64,000 nt of DNA, from positions 2,024,501 to 2,088,500 of the forward strand of contig NZ_CP011924.1 of the NCBI RefSeq assembly GCF_000238315.3, read 5' to 3'. Below the pieces are notes generated by a model. The model saw only the letters and a program-made list of their open reading frames with translations, ran no database searches and was not told where the DNA came from. Positions 1 through 9,501 of this stretch are shown piece after piece. How positions within the stretch are numbered: position 1 is the stretch's first letter; each line of letters opens with the position of its first letter. Source of the stretch: Pseudoalteromonas piscicida (lineage in GTDB: Bacteria > Pseudomonadota > Gammaproteobacteria > Enterobacterales > Alteromonadaceae). Position numbers and translations under genes: made by a program.

Positions 1-623
1 AAGGCAGCGACGCACTTAAATCAAATATTAATCATATTTCAGACGTTGCACAAACAGTCACATCTGCAGGCGAGCTTGCCAATAATCTCGAGAAAAACTC
101 ACACAACATTAATGTGGTTGTTGACGTAATCAGAGAGATCGCGGAACAAACGAATCTATTGGCATTAAATGCCGCCATTGAAGCCGCTCGTGCAGGCGCG
201 CAAGGTCGTGGTTTTGCCGTTGTTGCGGATGAAGTTCGCTCACTGGCCCAACGCACCCAAGATTCAACCACGCAAATTGTTGAAATCGTCAACGACCTAC
301 AAACCAAGTCGAAGGAAACTGGCGTGGCAACCAAAAGCTGTGAACAAGGTATTGCACTTTGTGTTGAGCAATCGGAAGTCGCTGGCAATATGATCCATCA
401 AATTGAATCTCAAATTGATAGCATCGCAGCCATGAGTACACAGATCGCGTCAGCTTGTCATCAGCAATCAGTGGTTTCAGAGGAGCTGAACAAAAATATC
501 GAGACTATCAATTACTCAGCCGTTGAAATGACCGAAGGTGCCAACCAAACCGCGACGGCGTGTAATGAAATGAGTAAACTTGCCCATGACTTAAAGTCAC
601 AAGTCGACAAGTTTACGCTCTAA
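1..623 (+). CDS. Methyl-accepting chemotaxis protein, C-terminal part (5' truncated by window edge)
   Basis: This is the cytoplasmic signalling half of a chemoreceptor, which controls the CheA kinase through CheW. The open frame enters from the window edge, so the sensor and membrane parts are not visible. The highly conserved hairpin tip is present ([20 protein letters not shown], then [18 protein letters not shown]), followed by a long coiled coil with heptad-like alternation. There is no C-terminal CheR/CheB-docking pentapeptide; the protein ends in DKFTL. The ligand cannot be guessed from this part. Confidence 0.95.
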   Translation, partial: GSDALKSNINHISDVAQTVTSAGELANNLEKNSHNINVVVDVIREIAEQTNLLALNAAIEAARAGAQGRGFAVVADEVRSLAQRTQDSTTQIVEIVNDLQTKSKETGVATKSCEQGIALCVEQSEVAGNMIHQIESQIDSIAAMSTQIASACHQQSVVSEELNKNIETINYSAVEMTEGANQTATACNEMSKLAHDLKSQVDKFTL

Positions 624-641
624 GATAACCCGACGAAATTA

Positions 642-669
642 ATAGCGCTTAGGCTTAGCTAGGCGCTAT
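642..669. terminator. Hairpin between convergent genes
   Basis: Inverted repeat ATAGCGC ... GCGCTAT with a 14-base loop lies between the chemoreceptor stop and the end of the convergent hydrolase gene. There is no clear T tract, so a bidirectional terminator role is only inferred. Confidence 0.35.
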
Positions 670-738
670 ATAATTGAAACACTCTATCATCAGAAAACTA
701 TGCTCGGTAACAGACATAGCAAAAGTTGACTGCTGCGC

Positions 739-2166
739 TCACTTCAAGGTTGATTCTACAAACCTCTTAGCCGCTTCATGGCTACTATCTAATTGCAATA
801 ACTGCCGATAAGTAACACGTGCATTGGTTTTATCTCCTTTAATTAGATACGCCTCAGCAAGACTGTCATAGGTATTCACGCTTTTTGGGTGTGCCGTAAC
901 ATTCAATTTGAAAAATTCAATTGCGGCGTCGTAATAACCGACTTCCAATAATTGATACCCAAAGCGATTTAGCTGGCGCTCACTCAGCCCCTTCCCTTCG
1001 CGAACCTGTTGTTGATAGTTTTTAATCGCAACTTCAACGCCGTCAGATAGAATCGTTGCAAAAAGCAGCCGATATGGACTTAACTTAGGCGCTGCTACAG
1101 CCCTACCTGCAAGGATTTCAAGTATGCCATCAACCATCTGTGTCAATGGCGCACCACCTGTATTATCCAGCAAAATAATAACCGTTTTGTCCTCCAATAC
1201 TCTTGCAATCTTAGCCCCAAACCCTGGGATTCCACCGGCATGGTGAATCAGCGTTTTAGTTTGACTGGCATCTTCTTTGTTGGTGATTTCCCAGCCAAAC
1301 CCGTAATTTCTATGTTTAGAGGGGGTAAATAACAATGTCTTGGTCTCAGGCGTTAATAGTTTATCTGTGTATAATGCACGGTCCCACTTATACATATCTA
1401 GCACCGTTGAATACATTGCACCCGCGGAAAAAGGCACAGTCATGTCAATAAAATCGGCATGTTTGAACCCCTTTAACGTGGTATCGTAACCACTGGCTAA
1501 GCCTTTAATTACCTGCTCATCATCGGCAAATCCAGTTTCTTTCATATCTAACGGTACTAATATTTGCTTTTCAAGTAGTTGCCAGTAACTTTGTCCACTC
1601 ACAAGCTCAAGGATACGTCCAAGTATAGTGTAACCGGCATTGCTGTAACGAAACGCAGAGCCCGGCTCAAACAACAAGTCTCCTGAGCAGAAATGGTCGA
1701 TAAACTCATCATGGTTATAAGGGTTGTGACTCTGCACTTGGCGAAATTCGGGGTGTTGAAACACATCAGGTAGACCTGATGTGTGATTAAGTAATTGTCT
1801 TATGGTAATTTGGTCTCCCGTATCCTTTCGGTATTTAGGTAAATAACTGGAAATATTAGCATCAAGCTCAATCTTTCCTTTCTCAACCTGTTGTAATACC
1901 AAAAGCGCGGTAAACTGTTTGGTCACTGATGCTAGCTTAAATTTAGTATTGGGCTGATTTGCTATTTGCCACTCTACGTTGGCAAACCCATAACCTTGTT
2001 GCAGTAACACCTCAGATCCTCGAGCAACCAAAGCGGCACCATCAAACTCTTTAATTTGGTGATACTGCGCGATATAGTCATCTAGTTGTTTTTGCAGTTG
2101 AGTCGTCGCCTGAGCAGGCATAGAAAACAAGCATAAAAATAACAGTAAATGGGGTAATGCTTTCAT
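739..2166 (-). CDS. Secreted serine hydrolase, class C beta-lactamase/esterase fold, with C-terminal TPR-like tail
   Basis: Predicted 475-residue periplasmic or secreted enzyme of the penicillin-binding-protein/class C beta-lactamase superfamily (Pfam Beta-lactamase). A signal peptide ends near MPAQA (residue 20). The catalytic S80-V-T-K83 motif, the Y174-S-N176 motif and an HHAGG triad-like box at 308-312 are all present. Residues about 400-475 look like two helical TPR-type repeats, a tail common in EstB-like and D-aminopeptidase-like relatives. The substrate is unknown: members cleave esters, peptides or lactams, and this architecture alone does not predict antibiotic resistance. It is divergent from the ToxR-like regulator gene, about 140 bases away, which may control it. 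Confidence 0.88.
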   Translation of the reverse strand: MKALPHLLLFLCLFSMPAQATTQLQKQLDDYIAQYHQIKEFDGAALVARGSEVLLQQGYGFANVEWQIANQPNTKFKLASVTKQFTALLVLQQVEKGKIELDANISSYLPKYRKDTGDQITIRQLLNHTSGLPDVFQHPEFRQVQSHNPYNHDEFIDHFCSGDLLFEPGSAFRYSNAGYTILGRILELVSGQSYWQLLEKQILVPLDMKETGFADDEQVIKGLASGYDTTLKGFKHADFIDMTVPFSAGAMYSTVLDMYKWDRALYTDKLLTPETKTLLFTPSKHRNYGFGWEITNKEDASQTKTLIHHAGGIPGFGAKIARVLEDKTVIILLDNTGGAPLTQMVDGILEILAGRAVAAPKLSPYRLLFATILSDGVEVAIKNYQQQVREGKGLSERQLNRFGYQLLEVGYYDAAIEFFKLNVTAHPKSVNTYDSLAEAYLIKGDKTNARVTYRQLLQLDSSHEAAKRFVESTLK

Positions 2167-2304
2167 GTAAATCCTTGTTTATTGTTATGACGAGTCTTAC
2201 TCTACGTATCTAATGTTGGCTTGCCAGTGTGCTTTGGTGACATTGCGTGACAGAACAGTTAAAAGCTTTTAAATCAATAAAATAAAAAATACAGGATTGA
2301 TGAC

Positions 2305-3822
2305 TTGCAGTATCAGTTGAATCAAAAATGGGACTTTGATGTATCTTCTCGCACCATCAGTCATCGCGACGTGTCTCATGTACTGACACCGCTCGCGCAT
2401 AGATTGTTGCTGAACCTGATTGAGCATGCACCTCACCTTGTGAGCCACCAGCAATTAGAACAACAAGTTTGGCTTGGTCGAGTCGTGACTCATGATGCGA
2501 TTAAAAAACAAATAGCAAGGCTACGAAAGCTCCTTGAAGATGATGCCAATAAACCAGAATATATCGTGTCTGAACGCAGCTTCGGATACCGTTTTAGCGC
2601 AACCGTTAATATGATAAATCATGAAGCGCAAGCGCCAGCAGTAAAACGATTTACTACTCTAGCCGGCGGAAGTATCGGCTTAATTCTGGTGTCTGCAATC
2701 TGTATATATCACTCCCCTTTTACCTCACCATTTTCTTCAACAAACTCGGACGCAACATTGAGCATCGCCCAGCAACACTTTACCCAACAAACTTTAGAAG
2801 ATAATTTGCGGGCGATAGCGCTGTATCAGCAAAGCATCACAACATCGCAAGATGTAGATGAGAATTATAAGGGCTTGAGTCGAGCATTATTGAGCGACTA
2901 CAACTTATATAATCAGGTTGCAGACGCGCTGACGAAAAGCCGGATCAATACAGAAAAAGCGCTGGACTTAACACCTGATAGTCCATCAGCAAATCTGCTT
3001 TTGGCTCAAGCACAGACGCTTCAAGGGCATTACCATCAAGCACAAAAACTTCTAAATGACACCATAGCAAATACACCTAATTGGCCTTTGTTAAAGTCAC
3101 ACCTAGCCGAGACCTATCTCTTGCAAGGCAATACCATTGATGCATACCCGCTAGCACGCCAAGCTTATGAGGCTTCTCCCACCGAACCCAAGGTAGTTGC
3201 TAGCTACCTCCACTGCCTGCGCAAAATGTATATGGCCAACTGGTTTAGCAAGGTACTTGTCAATGCCAGCCCTGAAGTAAAGGGCTCTCCTTGGATACAA
3301 CTAGAACACATCCAGTTTTTGCAGCAACAAGCGCGGCACGAACAAGCCATCCAACAACTTAACTTATTAGCCAAAGCCGCACCAAATTCCCAGACATTAA
3401 ACTGGTTCACAGCCCTTTCTTATCTAAGTAACAATCATCATGATAAAGCGACCGATGTTTTAGCGCTGACTGTTGAAAAGCACGGTAAATACGCATTATT
3501 CAGTCAATTATACTTGTCACTCCTCACTGCTAAGCATCAATCAATAAGTAAATACACCAATGATATTGCCAACCAGATAAAGGCCGGCAACCAAGACCCT
3601 GAATTAGTCTTTAGCCTCGGTCTCATCAGCCTTTACCATCAGCAAAATGACAAGGCTCAGGACTATTTCAAACAGGCTATTCAACTGGGATTTAGTGACG
3701 AGTTTAGGTTTAAAGCATTACCCTTCAATATCACGGCAGATCAAGCTCATTTTTTAGATAGCATTGTTGAGCAGCTTACTCTGACTAACTTAAAGAAAAG
3801 AATAAAGCGCACACCAAAGTAG
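2305..3822 (+). CDS. ToxR/CadC-type membrane-bound winged-helix regulator with periplasmic TPR domain
   Basis: 505-residue one-component regulator. Residues 1-98 form an OmpR-like winged helix (LEQQVWLGRVVTHDAIKKQI, then YIVSERSFGYRF, the usual wing ending). A single transmembrane helix lies at about 117-137. Residues 150-480 are TPR-rich (alternating A/L/Y helices), probably sensing a periplasmic signal or partner. The chosen start is TTG: it directly precedes the conserved N-terminal strand (QYQLNQKWDFD) and has an AGGA box about 8 bases upstream. The likely target is the divergent serine hydrolase; this is inferred from position only. Confidence 0.85.
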   Translation: MQYQLNQKWDFDVSSRTISHRDVSHVLTPLAHRLLLNLIEHAPHLVSHQQLEQQVWLGRVVTHDAIKKQIARLRKLLEDDANKPEYIVSERSFGYRFSATVNMINHEAQAPAVKRFTTLAGGSIGLILVSAICIYHSPFTSPFSSTNSDATLSIAQQHFTQQTLEDNLRAIALYQQSITTSQDVDENYKGLSRALLSDYNLYNQVADALTKSRINTEKALDLTPDSPSANLLLAQAQTLQGHYHQAQKLLNDTIANTPNWPLLKSHLAETYLLQGNTIDAYPLARQAYEASPTEPKVVASYLHCLRKMYMANWFSKVLVNASPEVKGSPWIQLEHIQFLQQQARHEQAIQQLNLLAKAAPNSQTLNWFTALSYLSNNHHDKATDVLALTVEKHGKYALFSQLYLSLLTAKHQSISKYTNDIANQIKAGNQDPELVFSLGLISLYHQQNDKAQDYFKQAIQLGFSDEFRFKALPFNITADQAHFLDSIVEQLTLTNLKKRIKRTPK

Positions 3823-3834
3823 TCACTGTGCGCT
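3806..3834. terminator. Hairpin overlapping the regulator stop codon
   Basis: AGCGCACA and TGTGCGCT form an 8-bp stem around the TAG stop of the regulator, between it and a convergent gene. There is no T run; a two-way transcription end is possible. Confidence 0.35.
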
Positions 3835-3847
3835 GTATACCAATAAG

Positions 3848-4693
3848 TTAATTAGCAGGTCTTAGCGTTTCGATTACCTGAGCATCAACCCAAAAAATAT
3901 CAGCATCTCGTGAAGGTGTGGTACGGTTAAAGAACAAATATTTACCATCGGGCGTGACACTCGCTGACGCCTCCCGCGCACTGGTATTCACTTTGTCTCC
4001 CAAATTAATCGCTTCGCCCCAACTACCGTCTTTCAAGCGGAAGCTAATATAAAGATCCGAGTTACCAAACCCTGAATCTCGAACCCCGTCCCATATAATG
4101 TAAGAATCATCGGGCGCGATAAATGGATGTGCATTATAAAGGCCAGTGTTAATTTCAGGACCTAATTTAACCGGTCGTTGGCGCTGACCGTTTTTCACCT
4201 CAGAGATCCTAATAACATCGCCACTTTTATAATCGTCAAACACATACGTACCACTCGCAGATGCACTTAACCGCATGATCCCCCAGCTTTCTTTATCAAA
4301 CATAGGGCCTAGACTTTTGGCTTCAGACCAGCTCCCCTCTTGACGTGTCATAACATATTTACCCATATGCATGGTCACGCCATCTGGTGCTAATAATGGC
4401 CTGCCAACTCTTGGACCAACAACCGTATCATGCCACTGTTCACCTCGCTGCTTGTATGCAATTAAACTCCAACGGTTCACGTTCAGATCCTTTCGCGTAA
4501 AATAAAAGGTTTTCATGTCCGGGGAGAAAAACGCATTGTGATCTCTGTGCTCTGTTGACACCGTGCCAAGCGCAAATACTTGAGGTGTGTCCCCAGGAGG
4601 TGTTTGGCCAAGATAAGGACCGGATCTAAGCTGCGCGAAACTCTTAGCAGACATTGATATCATCAACAGCGCTAAACCAATGTTTATTTTCAT
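3848..4693 (-). CDS. Secreted WD40-like (PD40) beta-propeller protein
   Basis: 281-residue protein with a signal peptide (MKINIGLALLMISMSAKSFA). It contains repeated PD40/TolB-like motifs: NAFFSPDMKTFYFTRKD, AHPFIAPDDSYIIWDG and ASASVTPDGKYLFFNRTT, each with the P-D-G/D core followed by a beta strand. Such proteins are short propellers found in the periplasm, often of unknown binding role. It has no catalytic residues that can be recognised. It is convergent with the ToxR-like gene and appears to be a single-gene unit. Confidence 0.75.
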   Translation of the reverse strand: MKINIGLALLMISMSAKSFAQLRSGPYLGQTPPGDTPQVFALGTVSTEHRDHNAFFSPDMKTFYFTRKDLNVNRWSLIAYKQRGEQWHDTVVGPRVGRPLLAPDGVTMHMGKYVMTRQEGSWSEAKSLGPMFDKESWGIMRLSASASGTYVFDDYKSGDVIRISEVKNGQRQRPVKLGPEINTGLYNAHPFIAPDDSYIIWDGVRDSGFGNSDLYISFRLKDGSWGEAINLGDKVNTSAREASASVTPDGKYLFFNRTTPSRDADIFWVDAQVIETLRPAN

Positions 4694-4808
4694 TTTTATT
4701 ACTCACTTTCTTCGGTTAGAGATTATTTTTTTGAGAGTGGGTAAGGTAACAATTTCAGCAAAATTCTCTTGAATTTCTGATGATTTATTAATGACCTTTA
4801 TCTGATTT

Positions 4809-5351
4809 CTACCGTTTTCCTTTGCGTTTAAGCTCTTCTAACCGCTCTCGCTCCGCCAAAATCATCTTTAACATCTGGATGCGAAGCTCCGCTTCTTGCT
4901 GTTTAAATTCAGAGAGCTGCTCTTCAAGCACTTCCACTTCATCCACTTTTGTTTGGTCACGGTACTTTTTACTGCCTACGTGTTCGATTAAAGCTTGCTG
5001 CTCATCATTAGTCGCGTCTGGGTGTTGTTCGACTTTTAGAAAGCGCTGCTCTTGGGATTGCATCAGTTTATTAATTCTTTCTTGGAGTTTACGAATTTGC
5101 GCTTGAATAAGGTCCATTGCCTTTTCTAAGTTTTCATAATCCTCTTTAAATACAGGGTTATCTTCCTTATAACCAGCTGCTTCATCATCAAGCTCTTTGG
5201 AGAGCATCGCGGGCACCTCTGGCTTTTCTTCCGCATCGCTTGGTGATTTCGTTTTTAGCTGGTTGGAAGCAACTTGAGCCGAGCCTTGTGATTTCAATTC
5301 AGTCTGTTGCTTTAGCGGTGGTAAGCCACCTTGATGTATTTGAATATCCAT
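4809..5351 (-). CDS. Coiled-coil protein of unknown function
   Basis: 180-residue, very charged, Glu/Lys/Gln-rich protein with no signal peptide. Two long helices with coiled-coil character are apparent, roughly residues 70-110 and 135-175 (LIQAQIRKLQERINKLMQ and ELRIQMLKMILAERERLEEL). The start was placed at MDIQIHQGG because an AAGGAG box lies at the right distance. A longer frame reaches 12 residues further but lacks a ribosome site. The N-terminal third is low-complexity and probably disordered. No family could be named. Confidence 0.7.
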   Translation of the reverse strand: MDIQIHQGGLPPLKQQTELKSQGSAQVASNQLKTKSPSDAEEKPEVPAMLSKELDDEAAGYKEDNPVFKEDYENLEKAMDLIQAQIRKLQERINKLMQSQEQRFLKVEQHPDATNDEQQALIEHVGSKKYRDQTKVDEVEVLEEQLSEFKQQEAELRIQMLKMILAERERLEELKRKGKR

Positions 5352-5566
5352 TTTCACTCCTTGGGATAGATACTGTTTGCTATACATATCGGAAAAACTG
5401 GATAAAACTTAATTAAATTTACGTTGTGCGTTCCTAATTTCGTTTCCGCTGTCTTCAAACTGACATCAACTCGCGACCAATTTGTCATAAATACCAGCAA
5501 AAATACTCGATAAGCTAACTCGGCTAGGAAGTATGTTGGTATAGCCTCTTTTTTCGCGGGAGCGTT

Positions 5567-6316
5567 ATGGAAAACAAGCAAATTGCGGTAGTAACTGGTG
5601 CCTTCGGTGGTATTGGTTCTGCTATTACGAAAACACTCATTGAAAAAGATTTTTTTGTTGTCGCGATAGCAAGCGAAAGGCGTAATGAGGCCGACTTTGA
5701 TCTCTGGCTTAACACGCTACAAATCAATCCAGCGGCAGTAAAACCTCTATTCTTGGATGTGACTAATGCTGAGCAGTGCCACACAGCGATGACTCAGGTC
5801 CTACAAGAATTTGGTAATATCGATTTACTCGTAAACAACGCCGGGATCACACGCGACTCAGCGTTTAAAAAAATGACCCACGTGCAATGGAGCGAGGTGA
5901 TCAACACCAATCTAAATTCCCTTTTTAATATGACCAACCCGGTCTTTGCTTCAATGTGCGCTAATAAGCAAGGTCGTATCGTTAATATCTCTAGCGTTAA
6001 TGGCCTAAAAGGTCAATTTGGGCAGGCAAATTATTCCGCTGCGAAAGCGGGCATGATTGGCTTTACTAAGGCGCTAGCCTATGAAGGTGCGAGAAGCGGT
6101 GTCACCGTCAATGCAGTAGCACCAGGCTACACAGAAACGCCTATGGTGAGCGCCATGCGTGAAGACGTATTAAATAGCATAAAAGCACAAGTACCGATGC
6201 AGCGTTTAGCCACGCCTGACGAAGTTGCAGCTGCAGTTGCTTACTTAGCATCAAAAGAAGCCGGTTACATTACTGGCGAAACCCTGTCGCTCAATGGCGG
6301 CCTATACATGCAATAA
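5567..6316 (+). CDS. phaB: Acetoacetyl-CoA reductase (NADPH), polyhydroxybutyrate synthesis
   Basis: 249-residue short-chain dehydrogenase that reduces acetoacetyl-CoA to (R)-3-hydroxybutyryl-CoA, the monomer for the polymerase two genes downstream. Visible features: Rossmann glycine motif TGAFGGIGSAI near the N-terminus, NNAGITRDSAFKKM (PhaB-type), catalytic Ser in NISSVNG, and the YSAAKAG active-site Tyr/Lys. The C-terminal SLNGGLYMQ is typical of PhaB rather than FabG, and the phasin/phaC neighbours support the call. No phaA thiolase lies in this cluster, so acetoacetyl-CoA must come from a gene elsewhere. Confidence 0.92.
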   Translation: MENKQIAVVTGAFGGIGSAITKTLIEKDFFVVAIASERRNEADFDLWLNTLQINPAAVKPLFLDVTNAEQCHTAMTQVLQEFGNIDLLVNNAGITRDSAFKKMTHVQWSEVINTNLNSLFNMTNPVFASMCANKQGRIVNISSVNGLKGQFGQANYSAAKAGMIGFTKALAYEGARSGVTVNAVAPGYTETPMVSAMREDVLNSIKAQVPMQRLATPDEVAAAVAYLASKEAGYITGETLSLNGGLYMQ

Positions 6317-6417
6317 CCTAAGTACCACTGAGGGAGCGAGCTGTACCTGATGTTCGGTGGTGCCAACTATTCACTATCATCCATTGTGTTAACTTAATCG
6401 ATAACAAGGAAAAGACC

Positions 6418-6765
6418 ATGTACAGCGATTTATTCAAAACATTCAACGAACAAACTGAGCAATTCTTTGCACCAGCGGTACAGTTTAACCAAATCGTGGC
6501 AAAAAACATCGAAGCACTATCTAAAATTCAGCTGCACTCGGCTGAACAGATCACTAAAACATCCATTGAGCAGCTAAAGCAAGCGACTGAAATCAAAGAT
6601 GCAAAATCTATGATGGATTTTAACGCAAGTCAGTTGAACGCGTTAAACGCACTAAGCCAACAGATGATCCAAGATGATCAAAAGCTTTCTCAGTTAGGTC
6701 AAGAATTTAAAGACAGCTTAGAATCTCTTGGTAAAGAAACGCTAAAAACAGCGAAAGCGCAATAA
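6418..6765 (+). CDS. Phasin (PHB granule-coating protein)
   Basis: 115-residue helical, Gln/Lys-rich protein without signal peptide, matching the phasin_2-type family (MYSDLFKTFNEQTEQFFAPA, QFNQIVAKNIEALSKIQLHS). Phasins coat polyhydroxyalkanoate granules and control their number and size. An AAGGAAA ribosome site precedes the ATG. It sits 101 bases after phaB and 62 before phaC in the same direction, so the three are probably co-transcribed. A GC-rich imperfect hairpin lies in the gap before phaC and could give the phasin a higher transcript level than the synthase. Confidence 0.88.
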   Translation: MYSDLFKTFNEQTEQFFAPAVQFNQIVAKNIEALSKIQLHSAEQITKTSIEQLKQATEIKDAKSMMDFNASQLNALNALSQQMIQDDQKLSQLGQEFKDSLESLGKETLKTAKAQ

Positions 6766-6827
6766 CCTGCAATTTTGGGCGGCTTAGGTCGCCTTACCCG
6801 TTCAAACAACACAAAGGATCTACCTGT

Positions 6828-8594
6828 ATGGGCACTCAAGAAAATATTGAGCAAGGGTTAACTGCGTGGTGGCAATATAACCAAGAATTGTGGCAGCTCG
6901 CAGCGACAAATTTTGGTAAAGAGAATCCATTACAAAATGCATTAAATGAGCAAAACCAAGCCGACTTACAAAGTTGGCTCAGTGCACTCAATCAGCAACC
7001 AGAAACCTTTATTAAACAGCAAAATGCGTGGTGGCAAACTCAGTTTGCAATTTTTCAAAACAGTTTTATGCCACAAACGATTGATGAGAAAGAAGACATT
7101 ATTAGCCCTGAGCGTGGAGACAAACGCTTTATAGACCCAGATTGGCAGGACAATCCTTGGTTTAACTACCTTAAACAAAGCTATCTTTGGTTTGGACAAT
7201 CACTACAAAACACCATTGAAAATACCCCAGGTCTCGACCCAAAACTTAAAGAGCGATTAGCGTTTTTTGCAAGACAGTCCGTTAATTCAGTATCGCCGAG
7301 CAACTTTGTTTCAACCAACCCTGAATTACTCAAGCTGACGCTAGAAAGTAACGGGCAGAACCTATTCGATGGACTGGCGCGCTTAAAAAAAGATTTAGCC
7401 AAAAGTACTGAAATGCTCCGAGTCAGCATGACCAATGAAAATGCGTATACACTTGGAGAAGACCTAGCTTGTACACCGGGAAGAGTGGTATTCCAAAACC
7501 ACTTGTTTGAATTGATCCAATATCATCCGACTACGGAGCAAGTACACAAGACTCCCCTGCTTATCGTGCCGCCATTTGTTAATAAATACTATATTTTGGA
7601 CTTGAGAGCAGATAACTCGATGGTTAAATGGGCACTTGAACAGGGCTATACTGTGTTAATGATGTCATGGAAAAACCCAGATCCAAGCATGGCAAATATT
7701 GCGTTTGAAGACTATGTCGTCGACGGTGTGTTATGTGCTTTAGAGCAAACTGAAAAGCAAACAGGCGAAACCCAAATCCATTCTGTGGGTTATTGTATCG
7801 GCGGTACTCTACTCACTACGTGTATGGCCTATATTGCTGCTAAGCGCATCAAACAAAGAGTAAAAAGTGCAACCTTGCTAACTACGATTTTAGATTTCTC
7901 GCAGCCTGGAGAACTTGGCGCATTTATCAATGAGCCCACCATTAATGCGCTAGAGCAGTATAATAATCAAAATGGCGTGATGTCTGGGCACTTGCTCGGT
8001 ACTTCTTTTAGTATGCTGAGAGAAAACAGCTTGTATTGGAATTACTTCGTCAATAACTACCTCAAAGGCAAAGCGCCCGCCGACTTAGATTTACTCTACT
8101 GGAATAGTGATAGCACGAACCTAACAGCGGCCTGCCACAACTTTATTTTACGAGACTTATATCTCAATAATCAGCTTATTGAAGACAAATCTGTCAGTAT
8201 TCGTGGCACTAAAATTGACCTCAGTAAAGTAAAGCAGCCAGTCTACTTTCTCTCTACCCGTGACGATCATATTGCGCTGTGGCAAGGCACTTTTGAGGGG
8301 GCCAAAAGACTCAGCAGCCCGCTCACCTTTGTGCTCGGTGAGTCTGGTCATATTGCTGGTGTGGTTAACCCGCCAAATGCAAACAAATATGGTTATTGGT
8401 TTGATGGACAAGACCAAGAAAACCCCGCTGAGTGGCTTGCCTCGGCAAAGCATGAAAGCGGGTCATGGTGGTCCCATTGGGCACAGTGGTTACATCAAAT
8501 AAACCCAGAGCAAGTCCCAGCTCGTGCTGCACAAAATGATGAACAACCGGGGATTTACGATGCCCCCGGAGAATACGTCAAACAGAGTATTTAA
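6828..8594 (+). CDS. phaC: Class I poly(3-hydroxyalkanoate) synthase
   Basis: 588-residue polymerase that links (R)-3-hydroxyacyl-CoA units into PHA on the granule surface. The alpha/beta-hydrolase core carries the lipase-like box GYCIGG with nucleophile Cys323, the catalytic Asp in STRDDHI (about residue 480) and His508 in GESGHIAGVVNPP. The N-terminal PhaC_N region holds WFNYLKQSYLW and TPGRVVFQN. The length matches class I (about 560-600), which works as a single subunit, consistent with no phaE or phaR nearby. A hairpin terminator follows. Functional confidence is high; short-chain monomers are inferred from phaB. Confidence 0.95.
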   Translation: MGTQENIEQGLTAWWQYNQELWQLAATNFGKENPLQNALNEQNQADLQSWLSALNQQPETFIKQQNAWWQTQFAIFQNSFMPQTIDEKEDIISPERGDKRFIDPDWQDNPWFNYLKQSYLWFGQSLQNTIENTPGLDPKLKERLAFFARQSVNSVSPSNFVSTNPELLKLTLESNGQNLFDGLARLKKDLAKSTEMLRVSMTNENAYTLGEDLACTPGRVVFQNHLFELIQYHPTTEQVHKTPLLIVPPFVNKYYILDLRADNSMVKWALEQGYTVLMMSWKNPDPSMANIAFEDYVVDGVLCALEQTEKQTGETQIHSVGYCIGGTLLTTCMAYIAAKRIKQRVKSATLLTTILDFSQPGELGAFINEPTINALEQYNNQNGVMSGHLLGTSFSMLRENSLYWNYFVNNYLKGKAPADLDLLYWNSDSTNLTAACHNFILRDLYLNNQLIEDKSVSIRGTKIDLSKVKQPVYFLSTRDDHIALWQGTFEGAKRLSSPLTFVLGESGHIAGVVNPPNANKYGYWFDGQDQENPAEWLASAKHESGSWWSHWAQWLHQINPEQVPARAAQNDEQPGIYDAPGEYVKQSI

Positions 8595-8614
8595 GAAACT
8601 TACAATCAAATCAA

Positions 8615-8645
8615 TTAGAGGCAAGAAATCTTGCTTCTAATATTT
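8615..8645 (+). terminator. Rho-independent-type terminator after phaC
   Basis: An 11-bp stem (TTAGAGGCAAG / CTTGCTTCTAA with one G-U pair) and a four-base loop AAAT, followed by TATTT. It closes the phaB-phasin-phaC unit. Confidence 0.65.
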
Positions 8646-8707
8646 CCCGTTATTGACACATTCTATACATTCGGTCAGTCTAGGACGCAAAAATATAGGG
8701 AAATAAC

Positions 8708-9385
8708 ATGATTGGATTTCTTATACTTGTTGCGGCGTTCGTAGCCTTTGTTGGCGTATTACAATATCAAAAAGTAAAAACGACGGCACGTAGACGTAGT
8801 TTTATTCAAGATTACAATCTCACACATTTAAGGCCCAAACTCAGCCACCATTACCCTGAGCTTACCAATGAGCAACTGACACAGGTTGAGCTAGGCCTTA
8901 AGCAGTTTTTTCAAGCGAACTTATTGCTCGAAGATCAATCCTTGGCTATGCCCTCTCTGGTTGTCGATGCGCTGTGGCATGAATTTATTTTACATACACA
9001 AGAGTATCATTCCTTTTGCTACCAGGCCTTTGACCGTTTCTTACACCATTGTCCATCTGAGGCAATGAAAGGGAAAAACAAAGCTCAACTCAGTTTGCGT
9101 AAAACATGGAGAGCCTGCTGTAGCATCGAAGGAATATCTCCGCGAAGACCAGCTACTTTACCTATATTATTCGCACTGGATGCCTTACTTAACATCCCAA
9201 ATGGCTATTACTACTCGGCAACTGATTTTCGAGAGCCCATTGCCAAAGGCGACTCCAGCAGCACAACCTATGCCGGGCACATCGGGTGTACGTCAATGGA
9301 CAGTGGCGACAGCAGCACTTCCTCAAGCTCTTCAAACTCAAGTTGTAGTAGTGATTCAAGTTGCGGTAGCGGCTGTAGTAGTTAA
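8708..9385 (+). CDS. Membrane-anchored protein with GRDP-like domain and Ser/Cys-rich tail
   Basis: 225 residues. Residues 2-17 form one N-terminal transmembrane helix. The middle carries DALWHEFILHTQEYHSFC, which resembles the conserved W-H-x-F/H-x-L-x-x-x-x-Y-x-x-F-C motif of glycine-rich-domain proteins (GRDP/DUF1399-like). The last 35 residues are almost entirely Ser, Cys and Gly (SSSNSSCSSDSSCGSGCSS), a low-complexity tail that could bind metal or form disulfides. Function is unknown. It is monocistronic and preceded by an AGGGAAA ribosome site. Confidence 0.7.
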   Translation: MIGFLILVAAFVAFVGVLQYQKVKTTARRRSFIQDYNLTHLRPKLSHHYPELTNEQLTQVELGLKQFFQANLLLEDQSLAMPSLVVDALWHEFILHTQEYHSFCYQAFDRFLHHCPSEAMKGKNKAQLSLRKTWRACCSIEGISPRRPATLPILFALDALLNIPNGYYYSATDFREPIAKGDSSSTTYAGHIGCTSMDSGDSSTSSSSSNSSCSSDSSCGSGCSS

Positions 9386-9501
9386 ACACAAAGTATTTCT
9401 AGGATGCGGCCTTTTACATTCGTTAACGTTAAGGCCTTATATTGGCGCCAAAGATTAGCTACTATTTGTACCGGTTTAACTAGTTTTCTTTTGGTGATCC
9501 G

